Positions 40,303 through 50,675 of a DNA stretch of 64,000 bases are shown piece by piece; positions within the stretch are counted from its first letter, which is position 1, and every line of letters begins with the position of its first letter. The position numbers and the translations under genes are program-made. This DNA is from Rhynchopus sp. YZ270_cl-10. Its lineage: Eukaryota; Euglenozoa; Diplonemea; Diplonemida; Diplonemidae. The stretch is from the NCBI GenBank assembly GCA_964035575.1, contig OZ037873.1:1302001-1366000 (forward strand). The letters run 5' to 3'. The notes beneath the pieces are model-generated. The model searched no databases and was not told where the DNA came from. It saw only the letters and a list, made by a program, of their open reading frames with translations.

Positions 40303-41407
40303 ATGGCAGTGTTGCTTCTGTGCACAGTGGCACTCTCGTTTGTTTCGGAGTACACTTCTCTGAAGGCAGGCAAGGTGGTCAAAGTGAGTGTCGCAGTTTC
40401 ACACACAGAGAGAAAGCATGTATCTCACGTGCCCCACCCTGCTCCCAATACACAGCTCCCCCAAGACCTGGAGGACGCAGCACGCTACCAGCTCTACGCC
40501 GCGTACGGTGCGTACTGCACAGCCAAGCAGCTCATGAAGTGGGACTGCAAATGGTGCAAGAAGATCGGCCTTGCGAAGGTGTACGGAGTGGCTACCAAGG
40601 TCTCGCACGATGGCCAGGCCTTCGTGATCCGCAACAACGCGTCGCAGATCATTGTCAGCTTCCGTGGATCGCACAACATCCCAAACTGGATCTCGGACTT
40701 CACCTTCGACAAGGTGGAACTGAAGTGGGCAGGTGTTCCCTCGGGCATCAAGGTGCACCAGGGATTCCTGAAGGGATACGAGGCGATGCAGGATGACGTG
40801 AAGACGTGGGTGGCAGAGGCTGTAAAGGACTGCCCGAAGTGCACTGTGCACGTCACCGGACACTCTCTGGGAGCTGCAGAGGCAGTGTTGTGTGTGACAG
40901 ACCTGCGTCTGCAGGGGTACAAGCCTGAGATGTGGAACTTCGGACTCCCACGTGTTGGAGACGAGAAGTTTGCTGAGTGGTTCGACAACACGACGAAGGC
41001 AAACGACCAGACTGTGTACAGGATGGTGGAGAGGCACGACGTTGTGCCGCACCTGCCCATGCACCAGCTTGGATTCCGCCACATCGCCCTTGAAGTTTGG
41101 CACAAAGGCACTGCGTCGAACACGTACACGGTATGTGACGGCACTGGCGAAGACAAGAAGTGCTCCCGCTCGCTTCGGCTTCTGCAGACAAACGCAATTG
41201 ACCACTTGGTATGTCTTCTCGATGGATTTACGAACAAAGGTAGTCTTGACAGAACACTTCCTTGTTCATGTTTTCAGCCATCAATGTTTCTTGTTGATGT
41301 GGGCGAGAAGCACGTGCTCATCTTTTAAGTGTTCTACTTTCTCCCAATATTACTACCACTTCACCACTTTACAGCGGTACATGAACCTCCACATTGGCTG
41401 TAAGTAG
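40303..41407 (+). CDS. Secreted class 3 lipase L2, with a divergent N-terminus
   Basis: Exons 40303-41208 and 41375-41407 (intron GTATGT...TTTACAG, phase 0) give 312 residues. From LPQDLEDAARYQLY onward the body is nearly identical to L1, with GHSLG, RHDVVPHLP and the FRHIALEVW His all present. The start differs completely (MAVLLLCTVALSFVS plus about 33 residues). An in-frame 72 bp segment (40384-40455, GTGAGT...CACAG) could be an intron; removing it would give 288 residues. The hydrophobic start still looks like a signal peptide. The last exon (RYMNLHIGCK) is of the L4-L7 type, not the L1 type. It is therefore a mosaic gene with a replaced 5' end. Confidence 0.88.
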
Positions 41408-42267
41408 TTGACAGCTTCTTGTTGTGCACTGCAACCTGCTCCAAGGCGTGCAAAGCCATGTGACAAGCACGTGCCCGATCCTGCCTTGAGTCGTTCAGAA
41501 TGTGTACACACTGTTATTGTTCACAGCGTGTCTACGTGTACCAGAAGTGCTCGTGTCCCCCTCCATGTTTGCTTTTCCTGTTGTGTATTTATGTGCATGC
41601 CAGGTAACCCCCAGCGCCTTCCCATTGCCTCTTCTGTGCACTTTTATTGTGGTATTGTCTTGTTTCTGTTTTGTGTGTCACGATGCACAGCTCGTTGCTC
41701 TCGACTTACGAGGTCCCTGCTATGCTCCCGCGGTTACACGTGTACAAGCATAGTAGGCCGTTAAAAAGGGCTGGGCATAAAGAGGTCGTGTGATTCGCCG
41801 AGCGGTTGTGAACCGCCTCCGTTCTCTTATGGTACGAACCACTCACGTCTCACCCTTTGCATGAGCTCGACTGAGATGCGTTTTAGCCCGTTTCAACTCT
41901 TTTTTCTGCTTTTATGTCAGTTACACTGATTCGAAGATGAAGGGACATTGCGTCCCTTAATGAGTTTTCTTAAGACCATCCCAGATGATCCGACAAATGG
42001 ACGCAACAGTTTTATTGCGTCCCGTTTTTTTGTTTCACTCGTTCTCTACCCTGTATTTTTAACCCTTTTTTAACACATTAGACTGATGATTAGTTTACGC
42101 AACATGAAAGGCGTTAAATTAGTACATTTCAGATGTTTGTCTTTTTCTCTCTTCTGTGCACAGGTCTGGGCCAAGTGACACGCTGGTGCGTGTTGCAATC
42201 CTTAGCAACATCTTTGCGTTAGTCCAGCATTTCAGCACAACCACATCACAACAGAAGAGTAAACACT
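41408..42267. other. Spacer between L2 and L3
   Basis: The first 100 bp resemble the start of the other lipase 3' flanks (GTGCACTGCAACCTGCTCCA, ATGTGACAAGC, CGATCCTGCCTTGAGTCG). At 41868-41905 is the GACTGAGATGCGTTTTAGCC segment shared with about 12630. No other gene is seen. Confidence 0.5.
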
Positions 42268-43269
42268 ATGACCATGTTGAAGCTTGCTGTGCTCATGGCT
42301 GCTGCCGTTGTGTCGGCCGCTGACACCATCCTGCCTGCCAACCTTGAGGCACAGGCAGAGTACCAGCTGTACAATGCGTACGGTGCGTACTGCACAGCCA
42401 AGGAGCTCAAGAGCTGGGACTGCAAGTGGTGCAAGAAGATCGGCCTTGAGAAGTTGTACGGAGTGGCAACCAGGACCGAGCACGATGGCCAAGTCTTTGT
42501 CATCCGCAACAACATCTCTCAGATCATTGTCAGCTTCCGTGGATCGCACAACATCCCAAACTGGATCTCGGACTTCACATTCAACAAGGTGGACCTGAAG
42601 TGGACAGGTGTTCCCTCAGGCATCAAGGTGCACCAGGGCTTCCTGTGGGGATACGAGGCGATGCAGGACGACGTGAAGACGTGGGTGGCAGAGGCTGTAA
42701 AGGACTGCCCAACGTGCACTGTGCACGTCACCGGACACTCTCTGGGAGCTGCAGAGGCAGTGCTGTGTGTGACAGACCTGCGTCTGCAGGGGTACAAGCC
42801 TGAGATGTGGAACTTCGGACTCCCGCGTGTTGGAGACGAGAAGTTCAGCAAGTGGTTCGACGCCGCGACAAAGGCAAACAACCAGACTGTGTACAGGATG
42901 GTGAACCAGAAGGACCTGGTGCCGCACGTGCCCCCGGCAGACGACTTCTTCCACCACATCGCCCTTGAGGTGTGGCGCACGGAGAACAAGACCTACATCG
43001 TGTGTGACGGGTCCGGCGAGGACAAGAACTGCTCCAGGTCCCTCCCGGTGACCGAGAGAAGCGTCAACGACCACTTGGTATGTCAACAGCTTTTTTTTTT
43101 AATGGGAACTGAGCAGGCATTTATCCTAAAGCGAAACGTATCAGTTGTCTCCATTGGGCATCCACTGATCCCTTGCGTTGCCGCCTCTGTCCGCCAGATG
43201 CACTAAGCCAACAGATCACCACACCAAACCAACCTACAGGAATACATGGGCATCCACGAGTCGTGCTAG
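42268..43269 (+). CDS. Secreted class 3 lipase L3
   Basis: Exons 42268-43077 and 43240-43269 (phase 0 intron, GTATGT...CTACAG) give 279 residues. The signal peptide MTMLKLAVLMAAAVVSA is the L4-L7 type, while the last exon (EYMGIHESC) is the L1 type. Catalytic motifs are intact: VTGHSLGAAEA, the acid loop QKDLVPHVP and FHHIALEVW. This is the most diverged body of the seven in the acid loop (NQKDLVPHVPPADDF), so substrate preference may differ. Confidence 0.93.
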
Positions 43270-45678
43270 ACTACGAAAAAGGAGATGAATGGCGGAAAAT
43301 GAGCTTAGCATTTTTCCAAAGAAGACGTGGACGCGTTTGGAATGAAGGAACGAACGCTCAGGAAACGATTGGGGGGGGGGGGAATAAAAAAAAATAAACA
43401 CAATTTCCTTCCAAGGTTTCTTTTCCCCATTCACCTCCCCGAATAAAACGGGGGGGCAAGAGGAAAAGCGTTTTGCTGTCTTTCTCCTGCCCCCCTCCTT
43501 TTCTGTGATTATTTTCTTTTTTGTGTGTGGAAAAGCAGAAAATAGGCAAAAAAAAACAAACACAGTTACATACAGATGAGTTTACAGATACAGTTGTTGT
43601 TATATTTTTTTCTTCGTTTTTTTTCATCGCTGGCAATGGAAAAAGGCAACGACATTATGTTTGTCTGTTTACTTCTCCTGCTGTGTGCCAAGAGATCTGC
43701 TCGCGTGCTGCATTTTAGTTGTTTTTTTTTTACTTTTGTTTAAAATGTTTTTTGTTGTATTTTTCAAAATGATGTGCACTGCATCGCACATTCTTTCAAA
43801 CGGTTTCATTTTTTTTTTAAAGTGTCTGCGTCTTCCGATGAACGTTGAGGCGTTTGCCACTTAGCTGTCTTTCTCTCTCTCTTTTTTCTTTTTTCAAATT
43901 TTTCAAATTTTCCAAATTTTCCACCTAATGTTTGCGCTAGGGACACGCATTCAGCATCTTTTCAAATTTTCTTCTTTTTCTTCTTTGCACTGAATACAGA
44001 TTGTCCTGTTGTTCGTAAAAATATTGGGCCGTGCGATGATGAAGGAGGTCTGATTTTTTTTTTTAAAATCATATACTATCAATTTATTGATTGCATATGA
44101 TGAAAATACTTAAAATCAGTATCAACCCATCATTGCGAAATGTTGAAACGAATATTGCAATCAAGAGTGTTCGGAAGAGGGAAGCACACAAGCCACACCT
44201 TATGTTTTGTTGTTTTAAAAATATTTTTCCACAAAGAGAGTGTAGTGTATTATTACTTTATTTTCCCGAAAGATTATTGTGTCCTTCTGTGATGTGCCCT
44301 GTTCGTCTTTTCAAAGAGACGGAGAGAGAAAAAGAGCCCCTTTTCTTTTTATGTCCTTTTCCCCCCCTCCCAATTTTTTTTGTGTGTGGCTGACATCCAG
44401 AGACAAGTTTTTCCCCCTTTTTTTTTTTGTACTGTTCTCTCAACAGCGTACCTTTTGCTTGTGCAAATATTGTTGTTGTTAGTGTTTGAAACGAAAGAGG
44501 GGTGGTAACGTTTTCTCCTTTCACAGTGGGGGCCTTACGGACCAAAAAGAACAGCTCCGACTTTTGTGGACAAAATAGTAGCGTAGTTTGTTTGCCAAAA
44601 AAAAAATCATTTGTTTTTTTTTTAAATTTGGTTCACAAAAAATCTTACTCGAATACAAAGTGATTCTTTCGGTACCGAGCCTCGGTGTGAAAGCGTGGCC
44701 AGAACAAACCCTATTTTTTTTTCGTAGTTCCCTACGCCCACAGAGGCGCTAGCACTACCTATTTTCTTTCTGGAGGTTTTTTTTTTGAAATTTGATTTTT
44801 TTTTTCAAGTTTCAGAAATTCTTCCCTTAGGTGAGTTCCTCAAAAGGCCTTGTGTGCTCCGTTCAAAAGCGTTATCAAAGTACTGTTTCAGTTCAGTCGT
44901 CTCAGGGTGCCTCTGTTAGTAAGGATTGGTGCAGGGAAGGCACGTTCAATTATTTTCAAAGGTTTTTTATTTCCGTGTGTTTAAATGCAAATTATGGGTT
45001 ATTTCCTGCGTGGAAATGACTGCCCATACTGTATCTTGTGAGTATCCGTACCCTGCACTCCCCTAGTTGGTCACCACAAACAAAAGAAACTCCACCCCCG
45101 ACTCCCTCTCCCCCCTCCACGTCCACGTGTGCTTTCTGGGATGATGTAGAAGAAAATTGAGGAGAAACACAAAATAGTGGAGATCATCCTCGGGTCTACA
45201 CTAATACAAAAAATAAAACTGAAGAACAACAACCTTCTTTTGCATTATTTTCTGGTGTTCCGCACAAAAAAAAAAATATTCCTCTCGTTTTCCCCCACCC
45301 TGCATTTTTTGCAGTAGTTTTATTCCCTCTTTATTTTTGATGAAACGCACGTGAAAAACAAAGCCACCCTTCCCAATAATGTTTTTCTGTCAATAACTCC
45401 CACCATCTCCTTCCTACCAAAAGCCACTTCAGCGGAGCAGCCACCCTGCGTGTTGGGACATCAAATAGAGCTTACCTTCTTTGATGTTGTTGTGTTTGTT
45501 GCAGCAATGCGCTGCTCTTAGGACAGAATACAGGTCGTCTTTCCTCAGGCGTTGCCTGGTAGGCCGGGGACTGGAAAGAAGCCTCTCTTTGACACTCATC
45601 ACACCACCACACCATCCATCAGATTATTGTGTATTGTACACAAAGTGTGGTTCGGCTGACAACAGAAGAGTAAACACT
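43270..45678. repeat. Diverged lipase-flank spacer between L3 and L4
   Basis: No gene. Pieces of the lipase downstream block are recognisable but decayed. ATGTGCACTGCATCGCACAT and CGATGAACGTTGAGGCGTTT lie at 43770-43860, the CCGAGCCTCGGTGTGAAAGC segment at about 44675-44705, and TTTTGCATTATTTTC with CCCACCCTGCATTTTTTGC at 45237-45313. The last 200 bp match the 5' flanks of L6 and L7, including GTTGGGACATCAAATAGAGC and TGTTGTGTTTGTTGCAG (about 45487-45505), a candidate 5' UTR splice acceptor. Confidence 0.6.
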
Positions 45679-46682
45679 ATGACCATGTTGAAGCTTGCTG
45701 TGCTCATGGCTGCTGCCGTTGTGTCGGCCGCTGACAACATCCTGCCTGCCGACCTTGAGGCACAGGCAGAGTACCATCTCTATCATGCGTACGGTGCGTA
45801 CTGCCCATCCGAGGATCTCAAGAGCTGGGACTGCAAGTGGTGCAAGAAGATCGGCCTTGAGAAGATGTACGGAGTGTCGACGAAGGACGATGGCGAGCAC
45901 GACGGCCAAGTTTACGTCATGCGCGACGACAGATCGCAGATCGTTGTCAGCTTCCGTGGATCGTACAACATCCCAAACTGGATCTCGAACTTGACCTTCA
46001 AGAAGGTGGGCCTGAAGTGGGCAGGTGCACCCTCAGATGTCGAGGTGCACCAGGGCTTCCTGGAGGAGTACGAGACGATGCAGGAGGACGTGAACACGTG
46101 GGTGGCAGAGGCCGTGGAGGACTGCCCGAACTGCACTCTGCACGTCACCGGACACTCTCTGGGTGGCGCAGAGGCAGTGCTGTGTGTGGTGGACCTGCGT
46201 CTGCAGGGGTACAAGCCTGAGATGTGGAACTTCGGACTTCCACGTGTTGGAGACAAGAAGTTTGCTGAGTGGTTCGACGCTGCGACGAAGGCAAACGACC
46301 AGACTGTGTACAGGATGGTGGAGAGATACGACGTTGTGCCGCACCTGCCCCTGCGTGCGATGGGCTTCCACCACATTGCCACCGAGGTTTGGCACAGAAA
46401 CGTGAAAAGCATTAAGTCGAACACGTACGTGGTGTGCGACGGCAGTGGCGAAGACAAGGAGTGCTCCCGCTCGCTTCGTCCTCTGCAGAAGAACATCATT
46501 GACCACGGGGTATGTCTACTTGGCAGTCTTTCCTCCACCACGTTCTCCGCCATCAATGTTTCTTGTTGATGTGGGCGAGAGGCACGTGTTCATCTTTTTA
46601 GTGTTCTACTTTGTTGTCCCAATATTACTACCACTTCACCACTTTACAGCTGTACATGAACAACTGCTTTGGCTGTTTTTAA
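45679..46682 (+). CDS. Secreted class 3 lipase L4
   Basis: Exons 45679-46509 and 46650-46682 (140 bp intron, phase 0) give 287 residues. The start is the ATG at 45679 that encodes the signal peptide MTMLKLAVLMAAAVVSA. The frame is open further upstream, but those codons belong to the leader shared by all copies. It has the KDDGEHDGQ insertion shared with L6 and L7, VTGHSLGGAEA, YDVVPHLPL and FHHIATEVW. The second exon encodes LYMNNCFGCF. The triad is intact. The last codon before the intron is Gly (DHG) where the other copies have Leu. Confidence 0.93.
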
Positions 46683-49190
46683 GTCACAGCTTCTTCGTGT
46701 GCACTGCAACCTGCTCCAAGGCGTACATGAGTAAGTCCATGTGACAAGCCGTTCGTGCCCGATCCTGCCTTGAGTCGTTCAGAAACACAACTACACACAC
46801 ACAAATGAGTTCTAGACATGCAGTTGTTCTTATCTTCTTTTATCTTTTTCTTCGCTTCTTCTCTCTTCTCGCTGCATGATACAGAACATATTAACACGAT
46901 CTTTGTTTTTATTTTCCTTTGTTCTTGGTTTTATTTCCAAATGTGCACTGCATCGCACATTGTTTCAAACGTTTTTATCTTAGTTTTTTTTTCAAGTGCC
47001 TGCGTCCGCCGATGAACGTTGAGGCGTTTGCACTTCCAACGTCTTTTTGATTTTTCCACATTTTCCACTCACCTATGGATGGAAAGTAGGGGCAGCAGGT
47101 CCGGAGTGCGAAGACTAGATCCCTTGGCATGATGATGGACCCAGGTGAGTGACGCCACCTCCTCTTCAGCGAGTTGGGGGTCGCAAGGATCGCTTGAGAT
47201 CCTCGCTCCCCCCGTTGGTATAGGATGAGCAGCAATTCAAAGCACACACGAACCCTAGCCACTGCAGTGCCGCAAACCGTTCGTAATGGTAACAGGCGCA
47301 CTGAGTTTCCGAAAGTTGGAATCTCAGACGAAACGTCGTCATACCACCATAGACACAGGCTTGGCGGTATCTGACAGTGGACAGGGTGGGCGTAGTTTGT
47401 GGTTAAACTTTGTACCTTGATTTGATGAGCACGAATTACCTTCGGGAAACTGATATCAACCCACCCACACACACACATTGGGGCCATATTCTGCATAAGA
47501 ATTACCCCTATTAGTTATCAAACGCACACCCACACCCAAACCCTCACCCACACACACATACTGTAAACTTGTTTTAAGTAGCTTTGCTACGCCAGGGGGG
47601 TCTCTCGGATAAAGTACTTGGTGAACAGGAAGAACTTTTTTATTTTTTTATTTCGCGTGCCGTTTATCTATTGCTACGTGCCTTTTGTAGTTATTGCTTA
47701 ACACTTGCTTCGGCAAGGTTGGTTGAGGACGTTACAGAGAAAGCTCGCCACAACACCTTCCTTATTATCAGGATTTTTGTGTTGTTGTGTTTTCCCAGTC
47801 TCGCCCACATGACCACATACCTCACCGCTGTTTTGTGGGTGTTTCAAACCAAGAAAGATCTTTCCCATATTTTATCCTCAAGAGACCCGCCACACACCCA
47901 CACCCACACACATACTGTAAACTTGTTCAAGTAGCTTTGCTACACCAGGGAGAGTCTCTATGATAAAATATCTAGTGAAAAAGAAAGTTTGCTCTTTTTC
48001 TCTCTTGTTTTTATTTCGCGTGCCGTTTATCTATTGCCACGTGCCTTTTGATTTTATTGCTTAACACTTGCTTCGGCAAGGTTGGTTGAGGACGTTACAG
48101 AGAAAACTCGCCACACCACCTTCCTTCATCAGGAGTTCTTGTGTTGTTGTGTTTTCCCAGTCTCGCCCTCATGACACCCACACACACACCCTTTGTTTTT
48201 TAAAATTTGGTTCAACATAATCTTGTTCAATGCATGGTGATTCTTTCAGTACCGAGTCTCGGTGTGAAAGTGTGGCCAGAACAAACCTATTATTTTTTGT
48301 GTTCCTCCCCTCCACGTGTGCTTTCTGGGAAGTAATCCAAAATAAAACTGAAGAACAACAACCTTCTTTTGCATTATTTTCCAGTTTCCGCACAAAAAGT
48401 ATTCCTCTCGTTTTCCCCCACCCTGCATTTTTTGCTGTGAGGAGAAAGCCAAAACAGAAATGAAGCTTGCAAAATGATAGTGGAGGTTTTTTCGTAGTGT
48501 TTTGTGCTCCCCCCTCACCACACACTTCGTACACAAAACTCTATTTTCGTTGGCAATCTTGTTTTGCGCAAAGTCTTCCGCAGTTTACAAACGTTTTTCC
48601 CACCCACCCACCCTCCAACAAAAAGTAAACACACACACACGTGCTGACCATCTCCCCCATCCCTATCGCATTCCCCCTTATTTTCTTGTTCTGAAATACT
48701 TGTCTCTTTTTCTTGCTCTGACATACTCTGTGCTTGCGGAACCCTCTTGAGGGCGATGCAACCAACCTTGGTTTGGTTTTTCCTTGGCATGAGCACAGAG
48801 TATGGTACGGTTGCGGAACCCTCTTGAGGGGGACGCACCAACCTTTGGATCTGTCATCCTTGGCATGCGTGTACAGTTGTTTTGCTTTTCCCCTTTTCTA
48901 CCCCCGTTATTTTTGCTCTCGTTTCTTCAAAAATATAGTAAAATTAAAGTCCTGTGTGACTGCCGGTATCACTTGTGATAGAGTTTCCATGGATAGACAT
49001 GAAAGGGGCAGCACATAGGTGGTTCTGTGCCGTTTTTTTCCACAGAACCGACACGTGGGGCAAAGCTTTAATTCCCTCTATATTTTGATGGAACGTACGT
49101 GAAAAAGAAAGCCACCCTTCCCTTCCCAATAATGTTTTTCTGTCAGCAACCTCCACCCACCCTCCCTCTGCTTCCTCCGCAAAGCCGCGT
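46683..49190 (+). repeat. Lipase downstream repeat unit R4
   Basis: Composite duplicated spacer, shared in part with R5, R6 and R7. In order: GTGCACTGCAACCTGCTCCA; AAATGTGCACTGCATCGCAC; CGATGAACGTTGAGGCGTTT; the structured block (47074-47420); the GGGGCCATATTCTGCATAAG motif; two tandem copies of a roughly 300 bp segment (about 47565-47870 and 47915-48180, CTTGCTTCGGCAAGGTTGG); the ACCGAGTCTCGGTGTGAAAG hairpin; the GAAGCTTGCAAAATGATAGT segment; the twin GCGGAACCCTCTTGAGGG module (48735-48845); and the CGGTATCACTTGTGATAGAG segment with its GGTTCTGTG/CACAGAACC hairpin (49018-49050). No protein gene is convincing. Confidence 0.75.
47074..47420. other. Conserved GC-rich block, candidate structured RNA or decayed element
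   Basis: Runs from ATGGATGGAAAGTAGGGGCA to GGTGGGCGTAGTTTGTGG. It is GC-rich against an AT-rich background and nearly identical at 52403-52740 and 55181-55520, with a shortened copy at 63236-63390. It contains hairpin-forming pieces (GGATCGCTTGAGATCC inside a GGGGG/CCCCC stem; GACGAAACGTC). The minus strand is open for 173 codons in three copies, but near-identity of the copies means this is not independent evidence of coding. I could not match it to a known RNA family. Confidence 0.35.
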
Positions 49191-49313
49191 CAGCGAGCAG
49201 CTACGTTACCTGGAAGCCCACCTTTGACACTCATGACACCACCACACCACCCATCAGAATATTGTGCATTGTACACAAAGTGTGGTTCGGCTGACAACAG
49301 AAGAGTAAACACT

Positions 49314-50247
49314 ATGACCATGTTGAAGCTTGCTGTGCTCATGGCTGCTGCCGTTGTGTCGGCCGCTGACAACATCCTGCCTGCCGACCTTGAGGCACAG
49401 GCAGAGTACCAGCTGTACCATGCGTACGGTGCGTACTGCAGAGCCAAGGAGCTCATGAAGTGGGACTGCAAGTGCTGCAAGAAGATTGGTCTTGAGAAGA
49501 TGTACGGAGTGTCGACGAAGCACGACGGCCAAGCCTACGTCATGCGCGACGACAGATCGCAGATCGTTGTCAGCTTCCGTGGATCGTACAACATCCCAAA
49601 CTGGATATCGGACTTGACCATCAAAAAGGTGGGCCTGAAGTGGGCAGGTGCGCCCTCAGACATCAAGGTCCACCTGGGTTTCCTGAAGGGATACGAGGCG
49701 ATGCAGGACGACGTGAACACGTGGGTGGCAGAGGCCGTGGAGGACTGCCCGAACTGCACTGTGCACGTCACCGGACACTCTATGGGAGCTGCAGAGGCAG
49801 TGCTGTGTGTGGTGGACCTGCGTCTGCAGGGGTACAAGCCTGAGATGTGGAACTTCGGACTTCCACGTGTTGGAGACAAGAAGTTTGCTGAGTGGTTCGA
49901 CGCTGAGACGAAGGCAAACGACCAGACTGTGTACAGGTTGGTCGAGAGGCACGACGTTGTGCCGCACCTGCCTCCGCGTGCGATGGGCTTCCACCACATT
50001 GCCACCGAGGTTTGGCACAGAAACGTGAAAAGCATTAAGTCGAACACATACGTGGTGTGCGACGGCAGTGGCGAGGACAAGAAGTGCTCCCGCTCGACTC
50101 GTTATCTGCAGAGGAACATACTTGACCACTTGGTATGTTTTCTTGCGATGTTCATCTTTTAAGTGTTCCACTTTGTTCTCATATTCTCAGTACCACTTCA
50201 CCACTTTACAGCACTACATGAACCACTGCTTTGGCTGTTTGTGTTGA
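49314..50247 (+). CDS. Secreted class 3 lipase L5
   Basis: Exons 49314-50132 and 50212-50247 (79 bp intron, phase 0) give 284 residues, with signal peptide MTMLKLAVLMAAAVVSA. It differs from its relatives in the nucleophile elbow, GHSMG instead of GHSLG, and in WDCKCCKKIG, which has an extra Cys in place of Trp. Asp (RHDVVPHLP) and His (FHHIATEVW) are kept, so it is probably active. The last exon is HYMNHCFGCLC, two residues longer than most. The 5' flank lacks the roughly 130 bp with the TTGTTGCAG acceptor seen before L4, L6 and L7. Confidence 0.92.
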
Positions 50248-50494
50248 CAGCTTCTTCATGTGCACTGCAACCTGCTCCAAGGCGTGCATGAGTAAATCCA
50301 TGTGACAAGCCGCACGTGCCCGATCCTGCCTTGAGTCGTTCAGAAACACAACTACACACACCCAAATGAGTTCTAGACATGCAGTTGTTCTTATCTTCTT
50401 TTATCTTTTTCTTCGCTTCTTCTCTCTTCTCTCTGCATGATACAGAACATATTAACACGATCTTTGTTTTTATTTTCCTTTGTTCCTGGTTTGA

Positions 50495-50661
50495 TTGACG
50501 TGCACCACTTCGTTGGCTACCTCGGTCTGATGGGATGAGGCTGTGGACTATCTGTAGTCTTCTCACCTCCATCCTCTACTTCAACTCCACCAGTATACAA
50601 TGGTTTCATAGCGGTTACGCCTGTACAAGGATTTTGTGAGTCGTCACTAATTGCACGTCAA
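50495..50661. mobile_element. Small inverted-repeat element in the L5 downstream region
   Basis: Ends TTGACGTGCA and TGCACGTCAA, flanked by TGA on both sides. The roughly 170 bp unit is absent from the corresponding position in R4, R6 and R7. It has only short inverted ends and no gene, so its assignment is tentative. Confidence 0.4.
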
Positions 50662-50675
50662 TGAAAACTACTAAA

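Noticed and set aside
45481-45678. Upstream start codons extending lipases L4 and L7 by 66-72 residues
   Set aside because: The extra codons lie in the leader shared by all copies, include a likely splice acceptor (TTGTTGCAG), and would hide the obvious signal peptide inside the protein.
47162-47220. Similarity to signal recognition particle RNA or Alu (AGGATCGCTTGAG)
   Set aside because: A 13-base match only. The conserved helix 8 motifs and the Alu-domain fold are not found around it.
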